DNA of 64,000 nucleotides, taken from assembly GCF_017592555.1 (NCBI RefSeq), contig NZ_JAGFNS010000020.1, positions 108,978 through 172,977 of the forward strand. Reading direction: 5' to 3'. Position numbers and translations under genes: made by a program. Below the pieces are notes generated by a model. The model searched no databases. It worked only from the letters and a program-made list of their open reading frames with translations, and was not told where the DNA came from. Below are positions 52,058 to 61,800 of this stretch, in pieces. Each line of letters opens with the position of its first letter. Position 1 is the first letter of the stretch. The DNA is from Actinoplanes flavus. GTDB taxonomy: Bacteria > Actinomycetota > Actinomycetes > Mycobacteriales > Micromonosporaceae.

Positions 52058-52962
52058 GTTTCCTCCTCCAGCAATCGATCCCAGTCGGCGAGGAAGCGGT
52101 CCAGGCCGTACCGGGCCAGGGCCACCTGCCGGGCCCGGGCGCCGAGGCGGGCCGCCTCGTCCGGTTCGTCGATGAGCCGGCGGGCGGCCTCGACCAGGGT
52201 GTCCACCCGGGTGGAGAGGATCCCGGCGTCCGGCGGGACGGCGGCGATCGCCTCGGTGGTGGCCAGGGCCAGCACCGGCATGCCCATCTGCATGGCCTCG
52301 ATGAGGCTGAGCCCGAGCGACGTCCACCGGCACAGGTGCAGGTAGGCGCGCCGTTCGGCGACCGCGGCGTGCATCTCGTGCTGCGGCGGGTCCTCGAAGG
52401 TGGTGCATCCGGTGAGCCCGGAGACGCCCATGCCGAAGGCGTCCAGCGGGGCGACGGACGCGAACCGGGGGAACAGGTCGGTGCCGGTGACCCGGCCGCG
52501 ACGGACCGGTTCGTTGGTGACCACGGCCAGGCGCGACAGCGAGCCGGTCCAGCGGGCGGCCGGTTCGACGACGCCGTGTTCGATGACCGCGGTCCGGGTG
52601 CCGCCGCAGTCCCAGAACAGGTCGTTGAAGTCGGTGACGTGCGCGATGACCAGGTCGTCACGGTCGGCGAGCGGATGCCGGGTGTTCGGCACGTCGCCCT
52701 TGGGGGTGTTGTGCTCGACGTAGATCACCGGCACGTGCGGGGGGATCAGGTCGAGTTCCGCGGGACGCTGGGCGATCGCCACGTCCACGTCGCGGATCTC
52801 GTTGAGCGGCAGTTCCTCGACGGTGTCCGGCCAGTCGAAGGTACGGGCACGGCCGCGGCCCCACTCGTCGCGGGCCGGGTTGACCGGTACCAGGTACCGG
52901 TGCTTGCCCTGGACGAACGAGGTCGTCCAGGAGCCGTGCACGTGCCAGAGCAGGATGTTCAC
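52042..52962 (-). CDS. glycosyltransferase (GT4-like, divergent N domain)
   Basis: 306 residues. NILLWHVHGSWTTSFVQGKHRYL opens the protein, IYVEHNTPKGDVPN follows, and the C-terminal HLCRWTSLGLSLIEAMQMGMPV carries the E-x-x-x donor motif. It is shorter than its neighbour and its N-terminal domain is reduced. GTG 52962 overlaps the upstream stop by 4 nt. Confidence 0.82.
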   Translation of the reverse strand: MNILLWHVHGSWTTSFVQGKHRYLVPVNPARDEWGRGRARTFDWPDTVEELPLNEIRDVDVAIAQRPAELDLIPPHVPVIYVEHNTPKGDVPNTRHPLADRDDLVIAHVTDFNDLFWDCGGTRTAVIEHGVVEPAARWTGSLSRLAVVTNEPVRRGRVTGTDLFPRFASVAPLDAFGMGVSGLTGCTTFEDPPQHEMHAAVAERRAYLHLCRWTSLGLSLIEAMQMGMPVLALATTEAIAAVPPDAGILSTRVDTLVEAARRLIDEPDEAARLGARARQVALARYGLDRFLADWDRLLEEETCASR

Positions 52963-54536
52963 GCGGCCACCTCGTCGTGGTTCGGGTCGGGTACGGCGAT
53001 GCCGAGACGGTGCACCGCCGCCAGCACGTCGTACGGTCGGATGCCGGTCAGGCAGGGGTGGCCGGGGACCGGGCAGCGGGTGGCCCGGGTGTCCCGGCAG
53101 GGTGCGGCCGCGTCGCCGAGCCGGACGGCGGGCACCCGGTAGGGGCCCCACCGGCCGTAGCGGACGGTCGGCGCGTACAGGCTGATCACCGGGGTGCCGA
53201 CGGCCGCCGCCAGGTGGGCCGGGCCGGTGTTGCCGACGATCAGGCAGTCGGCGCCGGAGAGCAGGGCGGCCAGCTCGGACAGCGGCATCGGCCCGGGGTC
53301 GTCGGCGGCGTCGCCGGCCACGTAGGCGGCCAGGTGCCGCTCCCCCGGCCCGCCGGTGACCACGACCCGGTGGCCCTGGTCGGCGAGGGCGGCCACGATG
53401 CGGCGCAGGTTGTCCGGCGGGCACGACCGGGCCTCGCAGCTCGCGCCGGGATGCACCACCAGGTACCCGCCACGCGGCCGGCGCGCGACGGTCACCCGCA
53501 GGCGCCCATCGTCATCCGCCGGAAGAGCGAAACCCGCGGCTGCCGCGACGCTGCGGGCACGTTCCGGTTCGGGCAGGTCGTCCGGTACGCGGTGCCGTAC
53601 GTCCAGCAGCGTTCCCGGATAGTCCTCGCTGATCGCGGTGATCCGGTCGACGCCGGCCATCCGCAGCAGCAGGGCCAGCGGCAGCGCCGACTGGTGGAAC
53701 GAGGTGAACACGACGGCCTCGTCCGCGCCGGCCGCCCGCAGCCGGTCGATGAGCGCCCGCATGTCGGCCGGGTCGACCGGTCCCGGCTCGGGGTCGATCC
53801 ACGGCAGCCGCCATTCGATGATCTCGTCCACGCCGGGCAGCAGTTCGGCGGCGGCCCGGCCGCGCGGGCCGCAGAGCAGCGCCACCCGATCCGCGCCGGC
53901 CGCCAGGGCACGGATCGCCGGGCCGGTGACCAGCACGTCCCCGGCCGAGTCGGAGCGGACGGCCAGGACCGTGCCGGCGGCGCGCGGCCGGGGCGCCGGG
54001 CTGAGCAGCCGCTGCCGGCCGAGGATCAGGTCGGCGGCTCCGGCCAGGTCGGCGGCGTGGTGCGGGGCGGCGGCCACCTCGGCCTCCAGGGTGACCCCGG
54101 TCGGGACGAGGATCCCGGCGGCCCCGGCGGCGAGCGCCGCCTCCACGTCCCGGCCGATGTCGCCGACCAGCACGCAGCGGTCCGGGGTGGTGCCGAGCGC
54201 GGCCGCCGCGGCCAGCACCAGTCCGGGGGCCGGTTTGCGGCACGCGCAGCCGGCCGTGTCGTCGTGCGGGCACACCTGCCATGTGCCGAACGGGCCGAGC
54301 AGCTCCTCGACCCGTTCGTTGACGGCGGCCAGCTGCTCGGCGGTGAACCGGCCGCGGGCCAGGCCGGACTGGTTGGTGACCACGCCGAGCCGCAGGCCGG
54401 CGGCCCGCAGCCGGTCCAGGGCGGCGCGGGCGCCGGGCATCGGCCGGACCTTGAACGGATCCCCGTTGTAGGGCACGTCCACGATCAGCGTGCCGTCCCG
54501 GTCGAACAGCACCGCGTCGTAGAGCGGCGCGCTCAC
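52959..54536 (-). CDS. fused HAD phosphatase (GmhB-like) and GT9 heptosyltransferase
   Basis: 525 residues. Residues 1-170 are an HAD-IIIA phosphatase: LFDRDGTLIVDVPYNG (catalytic Asp pair), VVTNQSGLARG, CPHDDTAGCACRKPAPG (the GmhB zinc Cys set) and LVGDIGRDVEAA. Residues 190-525 are GT9: VLAVRSDSAGDVLVTGPAIRAL, VVHPGASCEARSCPP and VGNTGPAHLAAAVGTPVISLYAP. It would remove the C7 phosphate of the heptose bisphosphate and also transfer heptose. A fusion of the two is unusual; the frame is continuous with no sign of error. Confidence 0.9.
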   Translation of the reverse strand: MSAPLYDAVLFDRDGTLIVDVPYNGDPFKVRPMPGARAALDRLRAAGLRLGVVTNQSGLARGRFTAEQLAAVNERVEELLGPFGTWQVCPHDDTAGCACRKPAPGLVLAAAAALGTTPDRCVLVGDIGRDVEAALAAGAAGILVPTGVTLEAEVAAAPHHAADLAGAADLILGRQRLLSPAPRPRAAGTVLAVRSDSAGDVLVTGPAIRALAAGADRVALLCGPRGRAAAELLPGVDEIIEWRLPWIDPEPGPVDPADMRALIDRLRAAGADEAVVFTSFHQSALPLALLLRMAGVDRITAISEDYPGTLLDVRHRVPDDLPEPERARSVAAAAGFALPADDDGRLRVTVARRPRGGYLVVHPGASCEARSCPPDNLRRIVAALADQGHRVVVTGGPGERHLAAYVAGDAADDPGPMPLSELAALLSGADCLIVGNTGPAHLAAAVGTPVISLYAPTVRYGRWGPYRVPAVRLGDAAAPCRDTRATRCPVPGHPCLTGIRPYDVLAAVHRLGIAVPDPNHDEVAA

Positions 54537-55570
54537 CGCGCCCGCCCCCCGTGCGACCCGGCGGAGCCGTCGGACAGCGGAACGGACGGCGCCTCGGGAA
54601 CCGGCCGGTGCGGCTCGGCGCCGCGCCATCGGAGCCAGCCGTACAGCCAGTGGGCGATCGCCACCGGGGGGATGACGGCGCTGGTCACCAGCATGGTGGC
54701 GACCTCGCGGGCGTCGCGGGGGCCGGGAGCGATGCGGGCGATCGCGAACTCGGCGGTCCCGGCCGCCCAGCCGGCCGCGGCCAGGGCGGCCGCCGGCGAC
54801 CAGACGCGGCCGCCGGTGGCCGCGCGCAGGACGGCCGATCCGGCGGCCACGGCCAGGCAGGCGGTTGTCACGGCGTGCCGGTGCCGGCGGCCGGGCGGGA
54901 TCCCGAGCATCGCCCGCCACTCCGGACCGTAGAGGCGGCGCAGCAGGGCGTCGTCGGCGTTGCCGCGCTGTGCCCGTACGCTGATCCATCGGTCTTCCGG
55001 ACGGACCGGGTGGGTGGCCCGGCGACGGCCGCGGTGCAGCTCCCAGCCCGCCCGCCGGACCCGGAAGGCCAGCTCGGCGTCCTCGCGGAAGGCGCGCGGC
55101 AGCCGTTCGTCGAAGCCGCCGGCGCGGGCCAGCGCGGCCCGGCGGTAGGCCATGTCCGCGGTGATCCACTCGCCGTCGGCGAGGGACGCGGTGACCCGCT
55201 CCCAGTCGGTGGGCGGCCGGCCCGGCGGCAACGGCACCCGTAGGTCGCCCTGCACCCCGCCGACGGTCGGGGGCGCCGACCGCAGGTCGTCGGCGAGCCG
55301 TTCGATCCAGTCCGGGTCGGGCAGCACGTCGTCGTCGAGGAACGCCACCCACTCGCCCTCGGCGGCCCGCCAGCCGGTGTTGCGGGCCGCGGCGGGCCCG
55401 GCGGCGCGGCCGGCGATCACCCGGGCGGGCACTTCGAGAGGGGTACGCCGGTCGGCCCGGTCGTCGACGATCAGCAGTTCGACGTCCTCCGGCAGCGAAC
55501 CGATCGCGGCGAGCAGAGCGCCGAGGCTGACCCGCCCCACGGTGGGTACGACGATGCTGGCGAACGTCAC
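54533..55570 (-). CDS. glycosyltransferase family 2 with C-terminal membrane helices
   Basis: 345 residues. The GT-A domain has SIVVPTVGR, LLIVDDRADR, WVAFLDDDVLPDPDW (DxD) and FREDAELAFRVRRAGWEL. After residue 225 come about three hydrophobic helices, anchoring it at the membrane. The GTG overlaps the carbamoyltransferase stop by 4 nt. Confidence 0.88.
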   Translation of the reverse strand: MTFASIVVPTVGRVSLGALLAAIGSLPEDVELLIVDDRADRRTPLEVPARVIAGRAAGPAAARNTGWRAAEGEWVAFLDDDVLPDPDWIERLADDLRSAPPTVGGVQGDLRVPLPPGRPPTDWERVTASLADGEWITADMAYRRAALARAGGFDERLPRAFREDAELAFRVRRAGWELHRGRRRATHPVRPEDRWISVRAQRGNADDALLRRLYGPEWRAMLGIPPGRRHRHAVTTACLAVAAGSAVLRAATGGRVWSPAAALAAAGWAAGTAEFAIARIAPGPRDAREVATMLVTSAVIPPVAIAHWLYGWLRWRGAEPHRPVPEAPSVPLSDGSAGSHGGRAR

Positions 55571-57201
55571 TCCACGCTCCGGTAGGTCTGGGCACGGTGC
55601 ACCGCGAACGGGCCGAGCGCGAGCAGGTCGACCGGCGCCGACCCGAACAGTTCGAGGGCCTCGCGCGGGGTGTCGACCATCGGGCGGCCGGCCGTGTTGA
55701 GCGACGTGTTGACGACCACCGGCAGTCCGGTCAACCGCTCGAACTCCGTCAACAGGGACGACACGACCGGCTCGTCCTCGGCATGGACGGTCTGCACACG
55801 TGCGGTGCCGTCGACATGGGTGACCGCCGGGATGCGGTCCCTCCAGTCCGGTCGCACCCGGTGGACGAAGAGCATGTACGGGCTCGGGTAGACGCCCTCG
55901 AAGATGTCGTGGAAGCGTTCCGCCCGGACCATCGGCGCGATCGGCCGGAACTGTTCGCGGCCCTTCACGTCGTTCATCCGCGTCTGGGTGTCGCGGTCGC
56001 CGGGGTGGGCGAGCAGGGACCGGTGGCCGAGGGCGCGCGGCCCGTACTCGCTGCGGCCCTGGTACCAGGCGACGATGCCGTTGCGGGCCAGCACCCCGGC
56101 GGCCTCGGCGGCGATCGAGGCGGGCCGGGTGTACGGCACGGCGGCCCGGCGCAGCTCCGCCTCGAGCTCGTCGTCGCTCCAGCCGCGGCCCAGCGCGGCC
56201 GTGGTGAACGGCAGGTGCTCGCCGTTGACGGCGAGCGCGGCCCCGAGGGCGGTGCCCGAGTCACCGGCGGCCGGCTGCACCCACACCCGCTCGAACGGGC
56301 CCTCGGCGGCGATCCGGGCGTTGGCCACGCAGTTGAGCGCGGTGCCGCCGGCCAGGGTGAGCGTGGACAGCCCGCCGGCCGCCCGGTACGTCCACCGGGC
56401 CAGGTCGAGCAGCACCTCCTCGAGGCGTTTCTGCACGCTGGCGGCGAGGTCGGCGTGCGCCTCGGTCATCTCCTCGCCGGCGGTCCGCGGTTTGGCGAGG
56501 GCGTCCCAGTCGATGCGCTCGACGGTGAACCCGCCGTCGCCGTCGGCCCGGACCAGCTCGCGCAGCAGGCCGAGGAACCGGGGCTGCCCGTAGGAGGCGA
56601 GCGCCATCACCTTGTACTCGTCGCTGGAGTGCAGGAAGCCGAGGTGCCGGGTGAGGTCCTCGTAGAGCAGGCCGAGCGAGTGCGGCAGCTCCTGGCCGCA
56701 CAGCACGTCGAGCCGGCCGCCCCGGTAGGCGCCGGCCAGGTGGCTGGCCCGCTCGCCGCGCCCGTCGAGCACCAGCACGGCGCTGTCCTCGGGCACGCTG
56801 AGCCCGGCCGAGGCGGCGTGTGCGACGTGGTGCGGCACGAACCGCACCTGCTCGGGGTCGAGGCCGGGCAGCGCGGTCGCCAGGAACTGCGGGGCCCGCC
56901 GGGCGTAGTCGGCGCGCAGGTGGTCCCAGGGATCGTCGAGGCCCATCTCGGCGGCGTCCCGGCAGAGCCCGGGGTCGAACGAGTAGGCGACCGCATCGAG
57001 GTCGCCGGGGCGCAGCCCGGCCTGTTCCAGGCACCAGGCGGCGGCCAGCTCCGGCAGTTCCCAGGCGGCGAACGGCACCGGCCGCTTGCCGTGCTTGCGG
57101 CGGCTGAACCGCTCCTCCTCCGCGGCCGCCACCACACGACCGTCCACGATCACAGCCGCCGATGGATCATGAAAGATCGCATTGATCCCGAGAACACGCA
57201 T
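55567..57201 (-). CDS. O-carbamoyltransferase (NodU/CmcH family)
   Basis: 544 residues. The N-terminal domain has NAIFHDPSAAVIVDG, FVPHHVAHAASA and FLHSSDEYKVMALASYG, and the C-terminal domain has GRSEYGPRALGHRSLLA and PVVVNTSLNTAG. It makes carbamoyl-adenylate from carbamoyl phosphate and transfers the carbamoyl group to a hydroxyl. It heads the heptose operon, so carbamoylation of the glycan is likely. ATG 57201 is chosen; ATG 57213 is an alternative. It is divergent from the aldehyde dehydrogenase gene. Confidence 0.92.
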   Translation of the reverse strand: MRVLGINAIFHDPSAAVIVDGRVVAAAEEERFSRRKHGKRPVPFAAWELPELAAAWCLEQAGLRPGDLDAVAYSFDPGLCRDAAEMGLDDPWDHLRADYARRAPQFLATALPGLDPEQVRFVPHHVAHAASAGLSVPEDSAVLVLDGRGERASHLAGAYRGGRLDVLCGQELPHSLGLLYEDLTRHLGFLHSSDEYKVMALASYGQPRFLGLLRELVRADGDGGFTVERIDWDALAKPRTAGEEMTEAHADLAASVQKRLEEVLLDLARWTYRAAGGLSTLTLAGGTALNCVANARIAAEGPFERVWVQPAAGDSGTALGAALAVNGEHLPFTTAALGRGWSDDELEAELRRAAVPYTRPASIAAEAAGVLARNGIVAWYQGRSEYGPRALGHRSLLAHPGDRDTQTRMNDVKGREQFRPIAPMVRAERFHDIFEGVYPSPYMLFVHRVRPDWRDRIPAVTHVDGTARVQTVHAEDEPVVSSLLTEFERLTGLPVVVNTSLNTAGRPMVDTPREALELFGSAPVDLLALGPFAVHRAQTYRSVE

Positions 57202-57350
57202 GGCGGGCCGCATACCCCCTGATCTCCCGTCTAACCGTATGATCATCAACTTCCCCCGGATAGCTGGTATCCCTGTTTTCCTGCACTTTCATGGTGAACA
57301 TTTGCCGTAAGGCACGTTTTCATTCGATGCAGTACGGGCAGACTGGCCGC

Positions 57351-58757
57351 ATGCATGAGGTGGAACAGCTCATCGACGGCAGGTGGGCCCCGGGCACCGG
57401 CGGGCGGACCCTGACCGTTACCGACCCGCGCGACGATCGCCCGGTCACCCGGGCCCCGGTCGCCTCCGAGGCCGACGTCGCCGCCGCGGTCCGGGCCGCC
57501 CGCGCCGCCGCGCCGGAGTGGGCCCGCACCGCCCCGGCCGCCCGGGCCGCCGCCCTGCACGCCGCCGCGAACGCCATCGAGGCGGCGGCCGGTGAGCTGG
57601 CCGAGATCATGGCGAGCGAGATGGGCAAACCGGTCGACGGCGCCCGCGACTCGATCGCGGCCGGGGTCGGCACCCTGCGCCAGTACGCCGAACTCGGCCC
57701 CACCCACCGCGGCCGCTCACTGGCCGGCGACGACGGCGCGATCGACCTGATGGCGTACCGGCCGCGCGGCGTGGTCGCGGTGATCACCCCGTGGAACGAC
57801 CCGGTCGCCGTCTCCTGCGGGCTGCTCGGCGCCGCCCTGGTCACCGGGAACACGGTGGTGCACAAGCCGAGCGAGCGCACCCCGGCGACCGGCTGGCGGC
57901 TGGCCCGGCTGATCGCGCCGCACCTGCCCCAGGGCGTGCTGAACGTGGTGCACGGCGACGCCCCGGCCGGCGCCGCGCTGGCCGGCTCGGCCGTGGACGT
58001 GGTGGCGCACGTCGGCTCCACCGCCACCGGCCGGTCGATCGCCGCCGCCTGCGCCCGGACCGGCGCGAAGGCGCTGCTGGAGAACGGCGGCAGCGACCCG
58101 CTGATCGTGGACGCCGGCGTGGACCCGGTGTGGGCGGCCGGGCAGGCGGCGCTCGGCGCGTTCGTCAACTCGGGGCAGATCTGCGTCGCCGTCGAGCGGA
58201 TCTACGTGCACCGGGAGGTGGCCGAGCCGTTCGTCGAAGCGCTCGCCGCCGAGGCCGAGACGTGGGGCAAGCAGATCGGGCCGCTGGTCGACCGGCGGCT
58301 GCGCGACACCGTGCACCAGCAGGTGCGTGCCGCGGTCCGCGACGGCGCCACCCTGGTCTGCGGCGGCACGATCCCGGACGCGCCGGGCGCCCACTACCCG
58401 CCGACCGTGCTGACCGGCTGCGCCGACGACATGCCGGTGATGCGGGAGGAGACCTTCGGGCCGGTCGCGCCGGTGCTCGTGGTGGACTCCTTCGAGGAGG
58501 CCCTGGAACGGGCCGCCGACTCCCCGTACGGGCTGGCCGCCACCGTGCTGACGCCCAGCATGAGCCACGCCCAGCGGGCCTGGCGGGAGCTGCCGGCCGG
58601 CACCGTCAAGATCAACGCGGTGTTCGGCGGTGCGCCCGGCGGTGCCGCGCATCCGCGCCGCGGCAGCGGACAGGGCTTCGGGTACGGCCCCGAGCTCCTC
58701 GACGAGATGACGGTGACCACAGTGGTGCACCTGGAGGCCCCGCCCTCCGGCTGGTGA
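57351..58757 (+). CDS. NAD(P)-dependent aldehyde dehydrogenase
   Basis: 468 residues. TPWNDP holds the oxyanion Asn, VGSTATGRSI binds the cofactor, Glu244 is in LLENGGSDP (the usual ELGG has become ENGG), and Cys278 is in NSGQICVAVERIY. The full set of catalytic residues is present. There is no clear ribosome site, so the message may be leaderless. It is divergent from the carbamoyltransferase; a role with that operon is possible but unproven. Confidence 0.92.
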   Translation: MHEVEQLIDGRWAPGTGGRTLTVTDPRDDRPVTRAPVASEADVAAAVRAARAAAPEWARTAPAARAAALHAAANAIEAAAGELAEIMASEMGKPVDGARDSIAAGVGTLRQYAELGPTHRGRSLAGDDGAIDLMAYRPRGVVAVITPWNDPVAVSCGLLGAALVTGNTVVHKPSERTPATGWRLARLIAPHLPQGVLNVVHGDAPAGAALAGSAVDVVAHVGSTATGRSIAAACARTGAKALLENGGSDPLIVDAGVDPVWAAGQAALGAFVNSGQICVAVERIYVHREVAEPFVEALAAEAETWGKQIGPLVDRRLRDTVHQQVRAAVRDGATLVCGGTIPDAPGAHYPPTVLTGCADDMPVMREETFGPVAPVLVVDSFEEALERAADSPYGLAATVLTPSMSHAQRAWRELPAGTVKINAVFGGAPGGAAHPRRGSGQGFGYGPELLDEMTVTTVVHLEAPPSGW

Positions 58758-58812
58758 ACGAAGCCGAACGAGGTATGTCCCCCGGAGGTGTCCGCACGGC
58801 AGCATCGTCGGC

Positions 58813-61800
58813 GTGACGACCGACGAGCTGTACGACGTGTGTGCGGCCGTCCGGGCCGGCGACTCGGACGGCAACGGCTTCTTCGTCGCGCCCGGGGTCC
58901 TGGTCACCTGCGCGCACGTGGTCCAGGACCACGCCGGGTGCACCGTCCACTGGCACGGCCGCGACTACCCGGGCACGGTCCGCTGGCGGCGCCCGGAACG
59001 ACAGCCGGACGACGGCTGGACCCCGCTGCCGGACCTCGCGGTCGTGGACGTGACGATCGGCGACGAGCATCCGTACGCCGACGTGCAGCGCGCCCCGCAC
59101 CCCGACGAGGCCCACCCGGGCGAGGTCCGGATCGCCGGCTACCAGCGGCTGTTCAGCGACCGGCCCGCCCTCGTGCACGGCCGGTACCGGATCGACGGCC
59201 CGACCGAGGCGGACGGCGTCCGGTTCCTGCAGATCGGGGACGACACGGTCGAGCCGGGGATCAGCGGGTCACCGGCGTTCGACGTACGGACCGGGCGGGT
59301 GATCGGGCCGGTCAAGGCCACCCGAGGCGGCGAGCACGGGGCCCGCGGCGGCTGGGTGGTGCCGCTCGCCGGCGTACCCGGTCTGGAGGGTCTGGACGGC
59401 AGCCCCAGCTGGAAGGCGGCCCGCCGCCGCTGGCTGGTCCCGAAACTCGGCTCGATCCTGCACCGGCCCGGTGAGCGCGCGGCCCGCGCCCACGGCAGCA
59501 CCGCCGACCTGCTGCGCCCGGAGCGCGGCATCGTGCCGTTCGAGGGCCGCGACGCCGAGATCGCGGCCCTCACCGCCTGGTGCGACTCGGCCGAGCCGTT
59601 CTCGGTACGCCTGGTCACCGGCGCGGGCGGCGTCGGCAAGACCCGGCTGGCCGGGCAGCTGGTCAGCGGGCGGCACGAGCACGGCTGGGTGGCCGGATTC
59701 CTGCGGCCGGTGGACCGGATGGACCCCGGCCCCGGCCCGGTCGACCGGCTGATCGAGGCGCTCGACCGGCTCGGCGAGCCGGCCCTGATCATCGCCGACT
59801 ACGGCGAGGACCACGTACGCCTCAAGCATCTGATCTCCGAATTGGACGAGCTGGCCCGCTCGGAGCGCCCACCGATCCGGCTGCTGGTCCTGGCCCGCCG
59901 GGCCGGCGCCTGGTGGGAGGACGTCGGCATCGGCATCAGCGCCTCCCTGATGACCAGCCTGGACACCCGGGTCTGCCGGCTGCACCTGTCCGGGGTCGCG
60001 CCCGGCGCCTGGACCGGCGAGTACGAGCGGGCCCGCGCCGCGTTCGCCGCCCACGCCGGGGTGCCGCCCGGGCCGCCGGGCCCGCCGCCGGACTTCCGCG
60101 GCGACACCCCGCTGCTGCACCTGCACGCCGCGGCCGTGGTGGCCGCCCTGAACCCGGGCACGGTCGCGCGCAGCGGCGTGGACGCCCTCGACGCCGTTCT
60201 GGAACACGAGCAGGTCTACTGGAGAGCCACCGCCCGCGTCGCCGGACTGCGCCTCGACCCGGTGGCGCAACGCCGGGCCGTGGCGCTGATGAGCCTGGCC
60301 GGCGCCACCACCGAGGCGGAGGGGTGCGCCCTGCTCGGTGACGTGCTGGGCTGGCGCCTGGAACGCGCCGAGCCGGTCGCGGAATGGCTGCACGACCTGT
60401 ACGACGACTCCCAGCACGGCGCCGGCTACTGGACCCCGCTCGGCCCCGACCTGCTCGCCGAACGCCTCGCCGCCGTGGTCTGCGAAGCCGAACCGGACCT
60501 GCCGCGCCGGGTCGCCGCCGTCGTCGACGACCGCCGCGCCGGTCAGGCGCTGACCGTGCTGGCCCGGGCCGGACGGCACTCCCCCACCGCCGCGGCCACC
60601 CTGCGGGACCTGCTCGGCAGCGACATCCGCCGGCTGGTGCCGCTGGCCGTCCGCCTCGCCCCGTCGGTCGGCGGTGAACTCGGCAACGCGGCCGGCGCCG
60701 TGGTCGAGGCGCAGCTGGCCCTGGACGACGAACTGTTCTACGAGGTCGGGTCCTACCTGCCCGACCACGTCGAATGGGCGCTCAAGGACCTGGCCGTCGT
60801 GGTCCTCGGCAAGATCCTGGACGCGGCCGGCCACGACGGGTTCGAGGAGTCCGTGGTCGTCATGTTCCGCATCACGATCGCCCGCTACCTGCTCGTCGGC
60901 GGCCAGTTGCGGGAGGCCCTGGACCGGCTGGAACCGGCGCTGCGGATCACCCCGGACGACCCCGAGCGCACCGGCCGGCTGGTCGAGGCGCTCACCCTCA
61001 AGGCACAGCTGCACAACGGTCTCGGCGAGCCGGGCGAGGCCGGCGCCGCCTCCGGCCGGGCGCTGCGGCTGCTGCGCCGGGCCAGCGGGCTCGACGACGT
61101 ACAGGTGGCCGAGGCCAGCCTGGGTCTCGGCCAGATCCTGATGTCGCAGGGATCGGCCACCGAGGCGTCCGCGTTCTTCACCGAGGCGCACCGCGCCTAC
61201 CAGCGGATCGGCATGAACCCGGTGGCCGCCATGCAACTGGCCATCACCCTGGCCAGCAACGCCATGAACCTGGTCGTGGTCGGCGACCACGACCAGGCCA
61301 CCCGGCTCGCCCAGCAGGCCGTCGACACGCTCGCGAGCATCCCCGGCGACCACCCGGTCTACCGCACGGCCTCGATCTTCGTGGGGCATCTGCGCCTCCA
61401 GGTCCTGGCCATCGGCACGGTCACCGCGGACACGCTGGCCGAGGCGGAGGACCTGTTCGCACTGCTGCGCGCCGAGCCGCCCAGCTACACCCAGATGCAG
61501 ATCCTGCTCGCCCAGTCCCTGGTGGTGGCGGTCGGCATCGCCGTCCAGCTCGACGACAACGATCTGGCCCAGCGCTGGTCCGACGAGTCGTTCCGGGTCG
61601 CCGAGCGGGTCAGCGGCCTGGCCATCGGCGTGCACCTGCGCCGGTCCGCGCACTGGGCCGCCGCCCGGCTGGCGATCCTCACGGACCGCAACGCCGACGC
61701 CGAACGGCACCTGGTCGACGGGCTGCGCGGCACCGTCCCCGACGACGTCAGCGAGCCCGGCTTCGCGGTCCGGGACGGCGAGATGTGGCGGATGCTGGGC

